The position numbers were made by a program, and so were the translations under genes. Of a stretch of DNA of 64,000 nt, positions 51,468 to 59,959 are shown piece after piece (positions within the stretch are counted from its first letter, which is position 1; every line of letters starts with the position of its first letter). The notes under the pieces were generated by a model. It made no database searches and was not told the origin of the DNA. It was given only the letters and a program-made list of their open reading frames with translations. Origin of the DNA: Streptomyces sp. NBC_01429 (GTDB lineage: Bacteria > Actinomycetota > Actinomycetes > Streptomycetales > Streptomycetaceae); the NCBI RefSeq assembly GCF_036231945.1, contig NZ_CP109599.1, forward strand, positions 310,001-374,000, read 5' to 3'.

Positions 51468-52604
51468 GTGCGTTCCCTCGACCACGCCCGAGAGTTGTGC
51501 CAGCACTACCATCCGGGGCTGACCAAGGCGCTGGAGAGCATCCCCTACGCCGAGCGGGAGTCCGCGGGCAGCCCGGTGATCGATCTCTTCCGGGAGCACG
51601 GGGGCCCGGGGCTGCTCGTCCCCCGCGAGTACGGCGGCCTGGGGGCCGACATCCTGGACGCGATCCGGGTGCAACGGGCGCTGGGCTCGCTGTCGCCGTC
51701 GCTGGCGGCGGCCACCGCCATGCACCACTTCACCGCGGCCATGCTGTACGACCTCGCGGGCACCGCGGGGCGTCTGACGGACGCGCAGATGGCGATCCTG
51801 GGCGGTGTCGCGCCACGGCGGCTGCTCATGGCGTCCGGCTGGGCGGAGGGGAAGACCCAGCAGAACATTCTCCTCCCCACCGTGACCGCCACCCCGTCCG
51901 AGGACGGATACCTGCTGACCGGCAGCAAGAAGCCGTGCAGCCTGGCCCGTTCGATGGACCTGCTGACGGTGAGCATCGCCGTCCCCGGCCCGAACGGGCC
52001 CGAACTCGCCCTGGCCCTGGTGCCCGCCGACGCCCCCGGTATCTCCGTCAGTCCCTTCTGGGGCAATGACGTCCTGGCCGCGGCGGAGAGCGACGAGGTG
52101 GCGCTGGAGAACACCCCGGTCCCCGCCGATCTGGTGATCCGTACCTCCTCCGAGGACCCGCACCGGCTCGACGACCTCCAGACCGCCGGGTTCGTCTGTT
52201 TCACCCTGCTGATCTCGGCGGGCTACGCGGGCGCCGCCAGCGCGCTGGTCGCCACCGTGCTGGAGCGCGGGCGCGGCAGCGAGGGCGACCGCGCGTCCCT
52301 CGCCATCGACAGCGAGTCGGCGTTCGCCCAGCTGGAGGGCGCGGCCCGGGCCGTACGCGACGGGCTGACCGGCGAGGCGGCGGTAGCCGAGGTCCTCGTC
52401 GCGCGGTTCGCCGCGCAGCACGTTCTGGTGCGGACCGCGGACCGGGCCCTGGACCTGCTCGGCGGTATCGACTTCATCCGCGGCTCGGACCACAGCCGCC
52501 TGGCCGCGTCCGTACGTCCGCTGGCCTTCCACCCGCCGGGTCAGTCCTCCGCCGCCGAGCCGCTGCTCTCGTGGTTCACCGGCGGCCCGCTGGAACTCTC
52601 CTGA
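51468..52604 (+). CDS. Acyl-CoA dehydrogenase-fold flavoprotein, candidate amine N-hydroxylase
   Basis: A 378-residue member of the acyl-CoA dehydrogenase superfamily: IDLFREHGGPGLLVPREYGG, ATAMHHFTAAMLYDL, LMASGWAEGK, YLLTGSKKPCSLA, and a C-terminal helical part with DLLGGIDFIRGSDHSRLA. GGAGG precedes the GTG. VlmH of valanimycin, the isobutylamine N-hydroxylase, belongs to this superfamily (nearest to DszC-type monooxygenases; established). In an operon with an aminotransferase this protein is the best candidate for hydroxylating the alkylamine. An alpha,beta-dehydrogenase for the chain is the alternative; no partner reductase is seen. Confidence 0.8.
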   Translation: MRSLDHARELCQHYHPGLTKALESIPYAERESAGSPVIDLFREHGGPGLLVPREYGGLGADILDAIRVQRALGSLSPSLAAATAMHHFTAAMLYDLAGTAGRLTDAQMAILGGVAPRRLLMASGWAEGKTQQNILLPTVTATPSEDGYLLTGSKKPCSLARSMDLLTVSIAVPGPNGPELALALVPADAPGISVSPFWGNDVLAAAESDEVALENTPVPADLVIRTSSEDPHRLDDLQTAGFVCFTLLISAGYAGAASALVATVLERGRGSEGDRASLAIDSESAFAQLEGAARAVRDGLTGEAAVAEVLVARFAAQHVLVRTADRALDLLGGIDFIRGSDHSRLAASVRPLAFHPPGQSSAAEPLLSWFTGGPLELS

Positions 52605-52629
52605 TCCTCACCCTCCCTGGAGCACCGTC

Positions 52630-53916
52630 ATGACCGCTCTGAGCACCGAGACATCCGCCCCCGACACCGAGGCGCAGATCCTCGCTCTGTACCGGGCCCA
52701 TCTGAGCAAGGGCCGGGCCACCGTGGCCGAACTCTTCGGCAGCCATATGGAGGTCGAGTCCTCCGGTGCCTGGCTCACCACCAGCGACGGCGAACGCTTC
52801 CTGAACGCCGGCGGCTACGGCGTCTTCCTGATGGGCGCCCGGCATCCGCTGGTGATCGAGGCGGTCAACCGCCAGTTGCACACGCATCCGACCGCGACCC
52901 GCATCCTGCTGGAGCCGACGGTGGCGCGGGCCGCCGAGGCGCTGCTGTCCGTGGCGCCGACCGGGCTGGAGCGGGTGCACTTCGCGCTGTCCGGCGCCGA
53001 GGCGGTCGAGGCCGGCCTCAAACTCGCGCGGGCCGCGGGCCGCCGCCGTACCGTCGCCATGCTGGGCGGCTACCACGGCAAGACCCTGGGCGCGCTGTCG
53101 GCCACCGCCAAGGAGGTCTACCAGAAGCCCTTCCGGCCGCTGCTGCCGGACTTCTCCCACCTGCCGTTCGGTGACGCCGACGCCCTGCGGGCCGAACTCG
53201 CCGCCCACCCGGGCGAGGTGTGCGTGATCCTGGAGCCCGTCCAGGGCGAGGGCGGGGTGATCATCCCGCCCAAGGGCTATCTCCGGCAGGTCGAGGCGCT
53301 GGTCCGCGAGTACGACGGCTTCCTGATCCTCGACGAGGTGCAGTCGGGCTTCGGGCGGCTGGGCGAGTGGTGGGGCGCCGACATCGAGGGCATACTCCCC
53401 GACGTCCTGCTGGCCGGCAAGGCGCTGGGCGGCGGGGTGGCGCCGGTGTCCGCCGTGGTGGCCACCCGGGAGGCCTTCCGCCCCTTCGACCTCGACCCGT
53501 ACATCCACACCGGCACCTTCGCCGGCCAGCCGCTGCTCATGGCCGCGGTACAGGGCGCCATCCGGGCGATCGAGGAGGAACGGCTGGTCACCCGGGCCAT
53601 GGAGCTGGGCGCCCGGCTGCTGCCCGCCATCTCCGAGATCGCCCACCGGAATCTCGGCGAACTCCTCGTGGAGGTACGCGGCAAGGGGCTGCTCATCGGT
53701 GTCGAACTCGCCGAGGCGGGGCTGGCCGGGGAGCTGCTGATCGAGCTGTTCAACCACGGTGTCGTGGCCAACCACTCGATGGGCGGCAGCTCCGTGGTGC
53801 GCTTCACGCCGCCCGCCGTACTCGACGAGGCGGACATACGTCATCTGCTCGACGGCTTCGACCGCGCGACACGCGACCTGATCCGTAATTCGACGACCAT
53901 GCCTGAAGGGCGCTGA
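52630..53916 (+). CDS. Class III aminotransferase (PLP)
   Basis: A 428-residue fold type I aminotransferase. SGAEAVEAGLKLARAAGRR, MLGGYHGKTLGALSATAK, LDEVQSGFGRLGEWWGADI and the PLP-binding Lys264 in VLLAGKALGGGVAP are all present, as is the HTGTFAGQPLLMAAV loop. It lies 25 bp after the flavoprotein gene. With the upstream reductase it should convert a fatty aldehyde into a primary alkylamine, the expected nitrogen donor of an azoxy compound. The amino donor is unknown. Confidence 0.92.
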   Translation: MTALSTETSAPDTEAQILALYRAHLSKGRATVAELFGSHMEVESSGAWLTTSDGERFLNAGGYGVFLMGARHPLVIEAVNRQLHTHPTATRILLEPTVARAAEALLSVAPTGLERVHFALSGAEAVEAGLKLARAAGRRRTVAMLGGYHGKTLGALSATAKEVYQKPFRPLLPDFSHLPFGDADALRAELAAHPGEVCVILEPVQGEGGVIIPPKGYLRQVEALVREYDGFLILDEVQSGFGRLGEWWGADIEGILPDVLLAGKALGGGVAPVSAVVATREAFRPFDLDPYIHTGTFAGQPLLMAAVQGAIRAIEEERLVTRAMELGARLLPAISEIAHRNLGELLVEVRGKGLLIGVELAEAGLAGELLIELFNHGVVANHSMGGSSVVRFTPPAVLDEADIRHLLDGFDRATRDLIRNSTTMPEGR

Positions 53917-53922
53917 TCCGCC

Positions 53923-54417
53923 ATGCGACACGTACTGCTGGAAGCCCTGGTCCACGGCGAGAGCGCCAAGGACGTCCTCCTCGCGGTCCTGCGCTGGGAG
54001 CGCTACCCCGAACTCGCCCCGCACGTGCAGTCGACCACCGTCCACGCGACGTATCCCGAGCCCGACTGCTCGTCCAGCTGGGAACTGCACTTCCGCAGCG
54101 GTCTGCTGCGCTGGACCGAGCGGGACGAGATCCTTCCCGACTCCCTGGAGATCCGGTTCGAGCAGACCGAGGGCGACTTCGACACCTTCCTCGGCACCTG
54201 GCGGCTCGCCCAGCGGGGCGACGACGTCTCGGTGCGCTTCGAGGCGGACTTCGACTTCGGCATCCCCAGCCTCGAAGGCATCCTCGACCCGATCGCCGAA
54301 CGAGTCGTCAAGGAGACCATCGCGTGGGCGGTGGCAGGGATGTACCCCGGTACCGAGATCCTCGGCGACGTCGCGGGTCCGGACACCTCCCTGGCCGGAC
54401 TCACCGCACCGGTGTAG
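53923..54417 (+). CDS. SRPBCC-family protein (polyketide cyclase/lipid-binding fold)
   Basis: A 164-residue START-like protein: VLRWERYPELAPHVQSTTVH, WELHFRSGLLRWTERDEILP, FDTFLGTWRLAQRGDDVSVR and the C-terminal helix LDPIAERVVKETIAWAVAGM. Such proteins bind hydrophobic intermediates or assist ring closure in polyketide pathways. Only 6 bp separate it from the aminotransferase gene. No catalytic residues can be assigned; it may hold the alkylamine or acyl intermediate. Confidence 0.85.
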   Translation: MRHVLLEALVHGESAKDVLLAVLRWERYPELAPHVQSTTVHATYPEPDCSSSWELHFRSGLLRWTERDEILPDSLEIRFEQTEGDFDTFLGTWRLAQRGDDVSVRFEADFDFGIPSLEGILDPIAERVVKETIAWAVAGMYPGTEILGDVAGPDTSLAGLTAPV

Positions 54418-54589
54418 GCCATGTCCGGACCGTGAGGCAGGGGGCGCGGGTCCGGAGCGACCCCCACCGCTCCGGCGCCCTCCCTCTCCTCACCCGGGCA
54501 CGTACCGGTCCCCGTTCGTCCGCACGCAGAAGGCCCAGCCCCGTTTTCCCCCCGACCGATCCGCCGGACAGGCCCCAGAGGAGTCAGCC

Positions 54590-55114
54590 ATGGACCAGGC
54601 CAACCCTTTCGAAACACCACGCACGTTCTCGCTGCACCGCGCCGAGTACCTGGTGGGGCTCGCGGCGTCGACCGTCCTGATGATCGTCCACTACGACGAG
54701 ATCCGCTGGCTGCCGGCCGTGGCCCTCTTCCTGTACATCGACGTCATCGGCTATCTGCCGGGGGCGATCGCGTTCCGGCGCAGCGGTGGCAGGCCGATCT
54801 CCAAGACGTACTACGTGCTGTACAACTTCATGCACAGTCTGATCACCCAGGGCGCGGTGGTGGCCCTGTGGTGCTGGCTGATCGGCCCCGAGTGGGCGCT
54901 GCTCGTCATCCCGTTCCACCTCTTCGGCGACCGGGGTCTGTTCGGCAACTTCATGAAGTCCTTCGCGCTGCCCTTCGAGCCGGTCCAGCAGTCGGGATAT
55001 CTCAGGCTGCTGGACGACCTGGGGCTCGCGCACCCCAAGCAGGCCGGGCACACGGCCGATCCGGCTCCGGTGGGTCATGTGCCGTCGCAGGTCCCGCCGC
55101 GGGCGGTCCGCTGA
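54590..55114 (+). CDS. Small polytopic membrane protein, candidate VlmO-like enzyme
   Basis: A 174-residue protein with about four hydrophobic segments (YLVGLAASTVLMIV; VALFLYIDVIGYLPGAIA; LITQGAVVALWCWLIG; WALLVIPFHLFGDRGLFG). Conserved-looking polar residues sit at membrane borders (HYDEIRW, NFMHSL, FHLFGDRG), more like an enzyme than a transporter. Its place between the SRPBCC and VlmB-like genes parallels the integral membrane protein VlmO of valanimycin biosynthesis; I cannot align the two here. Function is unproven. Confidence 0.65.
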   Translation: MDQANPFETPRTFSLHRAEYLVGLAASTVLMIVHYDEIRWLPAVALFLYIDVIGYLPGAIAFRRSGGRPISKTYYVLYNFMHSLITQGAVVALWCWLIGPEWALLVIPFHLFGDRGLFGNFMKSFALPFEPVQQSGYLRLLDDLGLAHPKQAGHTADPAPVGHVPSQVPPRAVR

Positions 55115-55188
55115 CCGGTCCGGGCACCGGCGCCGACCGGCGCCGCGGCGCACGACATCCATGACCGACCGAAGGAGAAGTCACCGCT

Positions 55189-56223
55189 GTGACCACCGAA
55201 ACCGACCGAACTGCGGACGCCATGGGCGTCACGACCGACGACGGGACGCGGCCGGTCGCCCGTGAGGCGGACTGGGACAACGCTCCCGGTCTCCTCGACG
55301 GCGCCAAGAGCCTCACCCTGGGCCCGGCCGACTGCGACCTCGCCTACTGGATCACATCGGTCGCGCAGGGAACGCTGCGCGACCGGGGCGAGAGCGGCCA
55401 CCACGTGGACGCGACGGTGCCCCGCTTCCTGACCGAACCAGGGCCCCTGCGCGAGGCGCTGATCCTGGAGTTCGGCTTCCGGGGCCTGTCCGAGGAGATC
55501 GCCACCCGGCTGCTCGGCCACTACGTGCCGATCGCCCCCGGCGTACCCGAGCTGGAGTTCTACGCCACCCAGCTGCTCGACGAGGCCCGGCACGCCCGGG
55601 TGTTCCGCAACCATCTGGTCGAACTGGGCATGCCGGCCGGCACGTTGCTCAAGGACATCGAGGCGCTCTCCGCCGACTACCGCCGTGACGTTCTCCAGCC
55701 CGTCGAGGACTTCACCCTGGACGTGGTGCGCGACAAGCAGGACTTCATGGGCGGGGTCGCCGTCTTCGCCATCGTGATCGAGGGCGTGCTCGCCCCCGCG
55801 GCCGAGCTGAGCGAACGCAAGTGGACCCCGCTGTCGCCGGCGACCGGTGAGATATCCCGGGGCACCGGTATCGACGAGATCCGCCATCTGACCGTGGCCA
55901 GCACGATCCTCCGCGACCACCTGGCGCGCAGCCCCGAGTCCCGCGATCACATCCTGGAGATCATCCGGGCCGGGGTGAAGCTGTGGGACGAGGTGCCCGA
56001 CCGGGAGTACGTCATCTACCGGGAGGAGCTGTTCCAGCAGGGCATGGCCGAGCACGCGGACCTGATCGGCGACTACGAGATCTGGCCGGGGGTGCGGATG
56101 CTGGACACCACGCCGGAGCAGCGCTACGACATGGCGGAGCGGTGGACGGAGGAGATGGCCGAGGTCCGGATGGCCTACATGGGGCTGCCGGTGGAGGTCC
56201 TGACCGGCGGCAGCTCCGCATGA
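55189..56223 (+). CDS. VlmB-like ferritin-fold diiron oxygenase
   Basis: A 344-residue helical protein with two metal-ligand repeats: E123 then DEARH (Glu132, His135), and E198 then DEIRH (Glu230, His233). This is the E/ExxH-E/ExxH pattern of nonheme diiron N-oxygenases. The text (RGLSEEIATRLLGHYVPIAP, ELEFYATQLLDEARHARVFR) matches proteins annotated as VlmB-like in actinomycetes. VlmB is a valanimycin gene product implicated in azoxy formation. It starts at GTG with AAGGAG upstream; its stop overlaps the KAS III start. Confidence 0.82.
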   Translation: MTTETDRTADAMGVTTDDGTRPVAREADWDNAPGLLDGAKSLTLGPADCDLAYWITSVAQGTLRDRGESGHHVDATVPRFLTEPGPLREALILEFGFRGLSEEIATRLLGHYVPIAPGVPELEFYATQLLDEARHARVFRNHLVELGMPAGTLLKDIEALSADYRRDVLQPVEDFTLDVVRDKQDFMGGVAVFAIVIEGVLAPAAELSERKWTPLSPATGEISRGTGIDEIRHLTVASTILRDHLARSPESRDHILEIIRAGVKLWDEVPDREYVIYREELFQQGMAEHADLIGDYEIWPGVRMLDTTPEQRYDMAERWTEEMAEVRMAYMGLPVEVLTGGSSA

Positions 56224-57245
56224 CCGGCCCGGCCGCCGCGCCCGCGGCGGTGATCGCGGGCATCGGCAGGTATCTTCCGCCGGACGTGGTGACCAACGAC
56301 GACCTGGCGGGACGGCTCGACACCTCCGACGAGTGGATCCGGTCGCGGACCGGTATCGCCTCCCGGCATGTGATCGCGCCGGGTACCGCCACGTCGGACC
56401 TGGCGGTGGAGGCCGGGCGGCGGGCCCTGGCATCGGCGGGCGGTGGCGGCGCGGAGGCCGTGGTGCTCGCGACGACCACCCCGGACCAGCCCTGCCCCGC
56501 CACGGCGCCGCTGGTCGCCGACCGCCTCGGGCTGGGCGGTGTCGCCGCGTTCGACGTCTCCTCGGTGTGCAGCGGCTTCCTGTACGGGCTCGCCACCGCG
56601 GCGGGGCTGATCGCCTCGGGCACGGTGGAGAGCGCTCTGCTGATCGCGGCGGACGCCTTCACCACGATCATCGATCCCGCCGACCGGGGCACCGCGGTGA
56701 TCTTCGCGGACGGGGCGGGGGCGGTGCTGCTGCGGTCCGGGCGGCCGGACGAGCCGGGCGCCGTCGGCCGGGTCGTCCTGGGCAGCGACGGTTCGCTCGG
56801 CGGGCTGATCGAGGTGCCCGCGGGGGGATCGCGGCAGCGGTCCTCGGGTGTCGCCGCCGGGCCGGGCGAGGAGTTCTTCCGGATGCGGGGCCGTGAGACG
56901 TTCCGGCACGCGGTGGGCCGGATGACGGAGTCGTCGCGGGCGGCGCTCGCTGCGGCCGGGTGGGACGGTCCGCTCGCCGCCGACCGGTTCGCCGCGCACC
57001 AGGCGAACGCCCGGATCCTCACGGCCGTCGCCGAGGAGCTGGGCATTCCGCCGGAGCGGCGGCTGTCCAACATCGAGCGGACCGGGAACACCGGAGCGGC
57101 GTCGCTGCCGGTCCTGTTGGCCGAGGCGACCGCGGAGGGAACGCTGGCGGCCGGCCACCGGACGCTGCTCACCGCCTTCGGCGGAGGTCTCGCCTGGGGG
57201 GCCACCGCCCTGGTGTGGCCCGACCTCAAGACGTTCGACGACTGA
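56220..57245 (+). CDS. 3-oxoacyl-ACP synthase III (FabH-like)
   Basis: A 341-residue KAS III with an intact triad: Cys117 (SSVCSGF), His260 (AHQAN) and Asn290 (ERTGNTGAASLP). DEWIRSRTGIASRHV is the usual FabH segment. It overlaps the diiron gene by 4 bp and precedes an ACP and KAS II. It may start chain building or attach a malonyl-derived unit to the amino-acid part, as an acetate extension would need. Not a duplicate of primary FabH by context. Confidence 0.93.
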   Translation: MTGPAAAPAAVIAGIGRYLPPDVVTNDDLAGRLDTSDEWIRSRTGIASRHVIAPGTATSDLAVEAGRRALASAGGGGAEAVVLATTTPDQPCPATAPLVADRLGLGGVAAFDVSSVCSGFLYGLATAAGLIASGTVESALLIAADAFTTIIDPADRGTAVIFADGAGAVLLRSGRPDEPGAVGRVVLGSDGSLGGLIEVPAGGSRQRSSGVAAGPGEEFFRMRGRETFRHAVGRMTESSRAALAAAGWDGPLAADRFAAHQANARILTAVAEELGIPPERRLSNIERTGNTGAASLPVLLAEATAEGTLAAGHRTLLTAFGGGLAWGATALVWPDLKTFDD

Positions 57246-57353
57246 CGGACGCAGCGACGCACCGGCGTCCGAATCACCCGATCCCGCCGCACCGGGCGGG
57301 CGGAACAGTGTCGGGCCGCGCGGCGGGCCGACCGGACAGCGAAGGATGACACC

Positions 57354-57584
57354 GTGTTCGAGACACTCAAGGAAATGCTGGTCAGCAAGCTCAAGGTCGC
57401 TCCCGAGCAGATCACCCCGGAGGCGACACGGGAGGACGTCGAACTCGACTCGCTCGCCGTCGTGGAGCTCTCGCTGCTGCTGGAGAAGGAGCTGGGGCTC
57501 CAGATCAGTGACGACGAGTTGCTGGAGGCGGCGACGATCCGTGACATGGCCGACCTGATGGCCGAGCGGAGCGCCTCGGCATGA
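57354..57584 (+). CDS. Acyl carrier protein
   Basis: A 76-residue ACP from a GTG start. ELDSLAVVELSLLLEKEL carries the phosphopantetheine Ser33 in DSL. Its stop overlaps the KAS II start, so the two are translated together. The carrier probably holds the chain made by KAS III/KAS II. Confidence 0.95.
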   Translation: MFETLKEMLVSKLKVAPEQITPEATREDVELDSLAVVELSLLLEKELGLQISDDELLEAATIRDMADLMAERSASA

Positions 57585-58804
57585 CCTCCGGTGCCGACGT
57601 CGCGGTCACCGGCCTGGGCCTGGTGACACCGGCCGGGTGCGACGCCGCCGAGACCTGGGCCACCGTCCTCGACGGGCGGCCCACCGCGGCCCTGGATCCC
57701 GAGCTGGAGGGAAATCCGGTGCGGCTGTCCTGCCGGGTGCCCGGCTTCGACGCCGATGCCCTGCTGGGGGCGCGCAGGGCCCTGCGGCTGGACCCCTTCG
57801 TCCGGTTCGCCCTGGTGGCCGCCCGCGAGGCGGTGACGGACGCGGGGCTCGACCCGGCCACCTGGGACGGGGCGCGGGTCGGCGTGGTGCTGGGGTGCGC
57901 CGACGGCGGCCCCGGCACCGTCGAGGCGCAGCACCGTACGCTGCTCGGCGAGGGGGCGCACCGGGTCTCCCCCCTCCTGCTGCCGATGCAGCTGCCCAAC
58001 ATGCTGGCGGGTCAGACCGCCATCGAGTTGGGGGCCACCGGCCCCAATCTGGTGGTGGCGACCGCCTGCGCCTCGGGGGCGACGGCCATCGGGGTGGCCC
58101 GCGACCTGCTGCTCCTGAACCGTTGCGACATCGTGCTCGCCGGGGGCGCCGAGGCCATGATCACGCCTCTGGTGATGGCCGGCTTCGCCAGGATGGGCGC
58201 GCTGTCGCGCCGGGAGGACGATCCGGCCACCGCCTCCCGCCCGTTCGACGCGGGGCGGGACGGTTTCGTCGCGGCGGAGGGTGCCTCGGTGCTGGTGCTG
58301 GAGCGGGCCTCGGACGCGCGGGCCCGCTCCGCCCGGGTCCGGGCCCGGGTGGTCGGCTACGGGGCCAGCGCGGACGCGCACCACATGACGAGCCCGCACC
58401 CCACGGGTGCGGGGTGCGAGGCCGCGGTGCGGGCGGCGCTGGCCGACGCCGGAGCCGGTACCGGGGATGTCGGCCATGTCAACGCGCACGGCACCTCCAC
58501 CCCGCTCAACGATCTCGCCGAGGGGCGGATGATGGGCCGGCTCTTCACCGGCGGCCCGGTGGTGACCTCGACCAAGGGGGTCACCGGCCATATGCTCGGC
58601 GCCGCCGGGGCCGTCGAGGCCGCGTTGACGGTACTCGCCCTGGAGAAGAGCGTGGTGCCGCCCACCGCGGGCCTTTCCACACTCGATCCGGAGCTGGACA
58701 TCGAGGTCGCGACCGCCCCGACGGCGTGCCCGGACGGGCTTGCGCTGAGCAACTCCTTCGGGTTCGGGGGCCAGAACGCCGTTCTGGCCCTGGCCCGGGC
58801 CTGA
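57581..58804 (+). CDS. 3-oxoacyl-ACP synthase II (KAS II/FabF-like)
   Basis: A 407-residue ketosynthase with the triad Cys163 (ATACASGA), His303 (NAHGTSTPLND) and His337 (TGHMLGAAGAVEA). GFGGQNAVLAL ends the thiolase fold normally. It is a discrete, single KAS, not a KS-alpha/KS-beta pair. No KR, DH or ER is seen in the window, so reductive steps may use primary FAS enzymes or not occur. Confidence 0.94.
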   Translation: MTSGADVAVTGLGLVTPAGCDAAETWATVLDGRPTAALDPELEGNPVRLSCRVPGFDADALLGARRALRLDPFVRFALVAAREAVTDAGLDPATWDGARVGVVLGCADGGPGTVEAQHRTLLGEGAHRVSPLLLPMQLPNMLAGQTAIELGATGPNLVVATACASGATAIGVARDLLLLNRCDIVLAGGAEAMITPLVMAGFARMGALSRREDDPATASRPFDAGRDGFVAAEGASVLVLERASDARARSARVRARVVGYGASADAHHMTSPHPTGAGCEAAVRAALADAGAGTGDVGHVNAHGTSTPLNDLAEGRMMGRLFTGGPVVTSTKGVTGHMLGAAGAVEAALTVLALEKSVVPPTAGLSTLDPELDIEVATAPTACPDGLALSNSFGFGGQNAVLALARA

Positions 58805-59056
58805 CCCTCGCCGGTCCCGGACGCGGCCCCTCCCCCCGCGCCCGGGACCGGCGTCCGGGGCGGGGCCGGGCCAGGGCCGGTTCCGTCGCTCCACCGTGCC
58901 GCCGGCGCGGCGGTTCCCCACGGTCATCCGTGCGGGGTGCCGCCACGCCGGCGGCTCAGTGGTTCTCCGGGAGCCGTCGGCGCCGTGGGGCGGGTCCGCC
59001 GTGTCCCGCCGGCAGGCGGGACCGGACGCCGCCGCGGGCGCCCGGCGGACCGGGGG
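58805..59056. other. Gap between convergent KAS II and SARP genes
   Basis: About 250 bp, very GC-rich, with short GC inverted repeats (for example CCGGGACCGGCGTCCGGG near 58843) that could terminate transcription in both directions. No gene is supported. Confidence 0.5.
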
Positions 59057-59941
59057 TCACAGTGCGGCGCCCGGCACGAGTCCGGCGAAGTCCAGGGCGG
59101 GGTCCTGGTTGAGGATGTCCTGCAGAAGCCTGCGGAGTTTGGCCGAGGGCTCCAGGCCGAGTTCGTTCACGAGCCGCAGCCGGGCGCTGTTGTACGCCTC
59201 CACCGCCTCCGCCTGCCGGCCGGCCCGGTACAGGGCCAGCATGAGCATCTCGGTGAGCCGTTCGCGCCAGGGGTGGATGGAGCTCATCCGTTTGAGTTCG
59301 CTGATGGTGTGGACCGGGTCGGCGAGCTGCATTCCCAGCCAGAGGGTGTCCTCGACGACGGCCAGGTGCTCCTCCTCCAGCGCCAGGGCCATGCTCTGGC
59401 ACATGGGCCCCTGGGCGACGCCCTGGAGCGGTTCACCGCGCCACAGGGACAGCGCCTCGCCGAACAGCCGGTATGCCCGTTCGGGCTCCCTGCGCATGCA
59501 CTCCCGGGCCCGGGAGGAGAGGCCGCGGAAGGTTTCCGCGTCGATCGCGCCGGCCCTCAGATCGAGCGCGTACCCCGATGAGCGGGTCAGCAGTTCCGGG
59601 GCGGTTCGGTTGGGTCCTGCCAACTTCTGAAGGGTCCTGCGTAACCGGTAGACGTGGGCCTGGAGCGAGTTCTCGAAGGTGGGCGGCGGATTCTCCCCCC
59701 ACAGCTCACCGTAGAGCTGCTCGGCGGCCAGCGGCTGGCCCGGACTGATCAGCAGGGACGTCAACAGGGTCCGCTGCAGGCTGCCGGTCATCGTGTGCAC
59801 CCGGTCCCCCGCGTGTACTTCCAGCGGCCCCAGGACGCGGAAGAACAGACCGGAGCCTTGGACGCCGAGCTGTTCCGGATGCGCCGCGGACGATACGTCC
59901 ATGTTTTTGCTCAACTTATCGAGGCGGAAAAAGTTGTGCAC
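59057..59941 (-). CDS. SARP-family (AfsR/RedD/DnrI) pathway activator
   Basis: A 294-residue regulator. I choose GTG 59941, 7 nt after GGAGG. The OmpR-like winged helix comes first (FRVLGPLEVHAGDRVHTMTG, SLQRTLLTSLLISPGQPLAA, LQAHVYRLRRTLQKL), followed by the bacterial transcriptional activation domain (HPWRERLTEMLMLALYRAGR, QAEAVEAYNSARLRLVNELG). It should activate the promoters carrying the 11-bp spaced GTCAG repeats in this window. VlmI of valanimycin is a SARP too. Confidence 0.94.
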   Translation of the reverse strand: MHNFFRLDKLSKNMDVSSAAHPEQLGVQGSGLFFRVLGPLEVHAGDRVHTMTGSLQRTLLTSLLISPGQPLAAEQLYGELWGENPPPTFENSLQAHVYRLRRTLQKLAGPNRTAPELLTRSSGYALDLRAGAIDAETFRGLSSRARECMRREPERAYRLFGEALSLWRGEPLQGVAQGPMCQSMALALEEEHLAVVEDTLWLGMQLADPVHTISELKRMSSIHPWRERLTEMLMLALYRAGRQAEAVEAYNSARLRLVNELGLEPSAKLRRLLQDILNQDPALDFAGLVPGAAL

Positions 59942-59959
59942 TTTCTTTCCTCCGATCAC

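Noticed and set aside
56220..58804. Aromatic type II PKS minimal set
   Set aside because: There is no KS-beta (chain-length factor); the pair is KAS III plus one active KAS II.
56012..58927. 971-residue minus-strand frame opposite KAS III/ACP/KAS II
   Set aside because: It spans three well-defined genes on the other strand and is Arg/Ser/Pro-rich.
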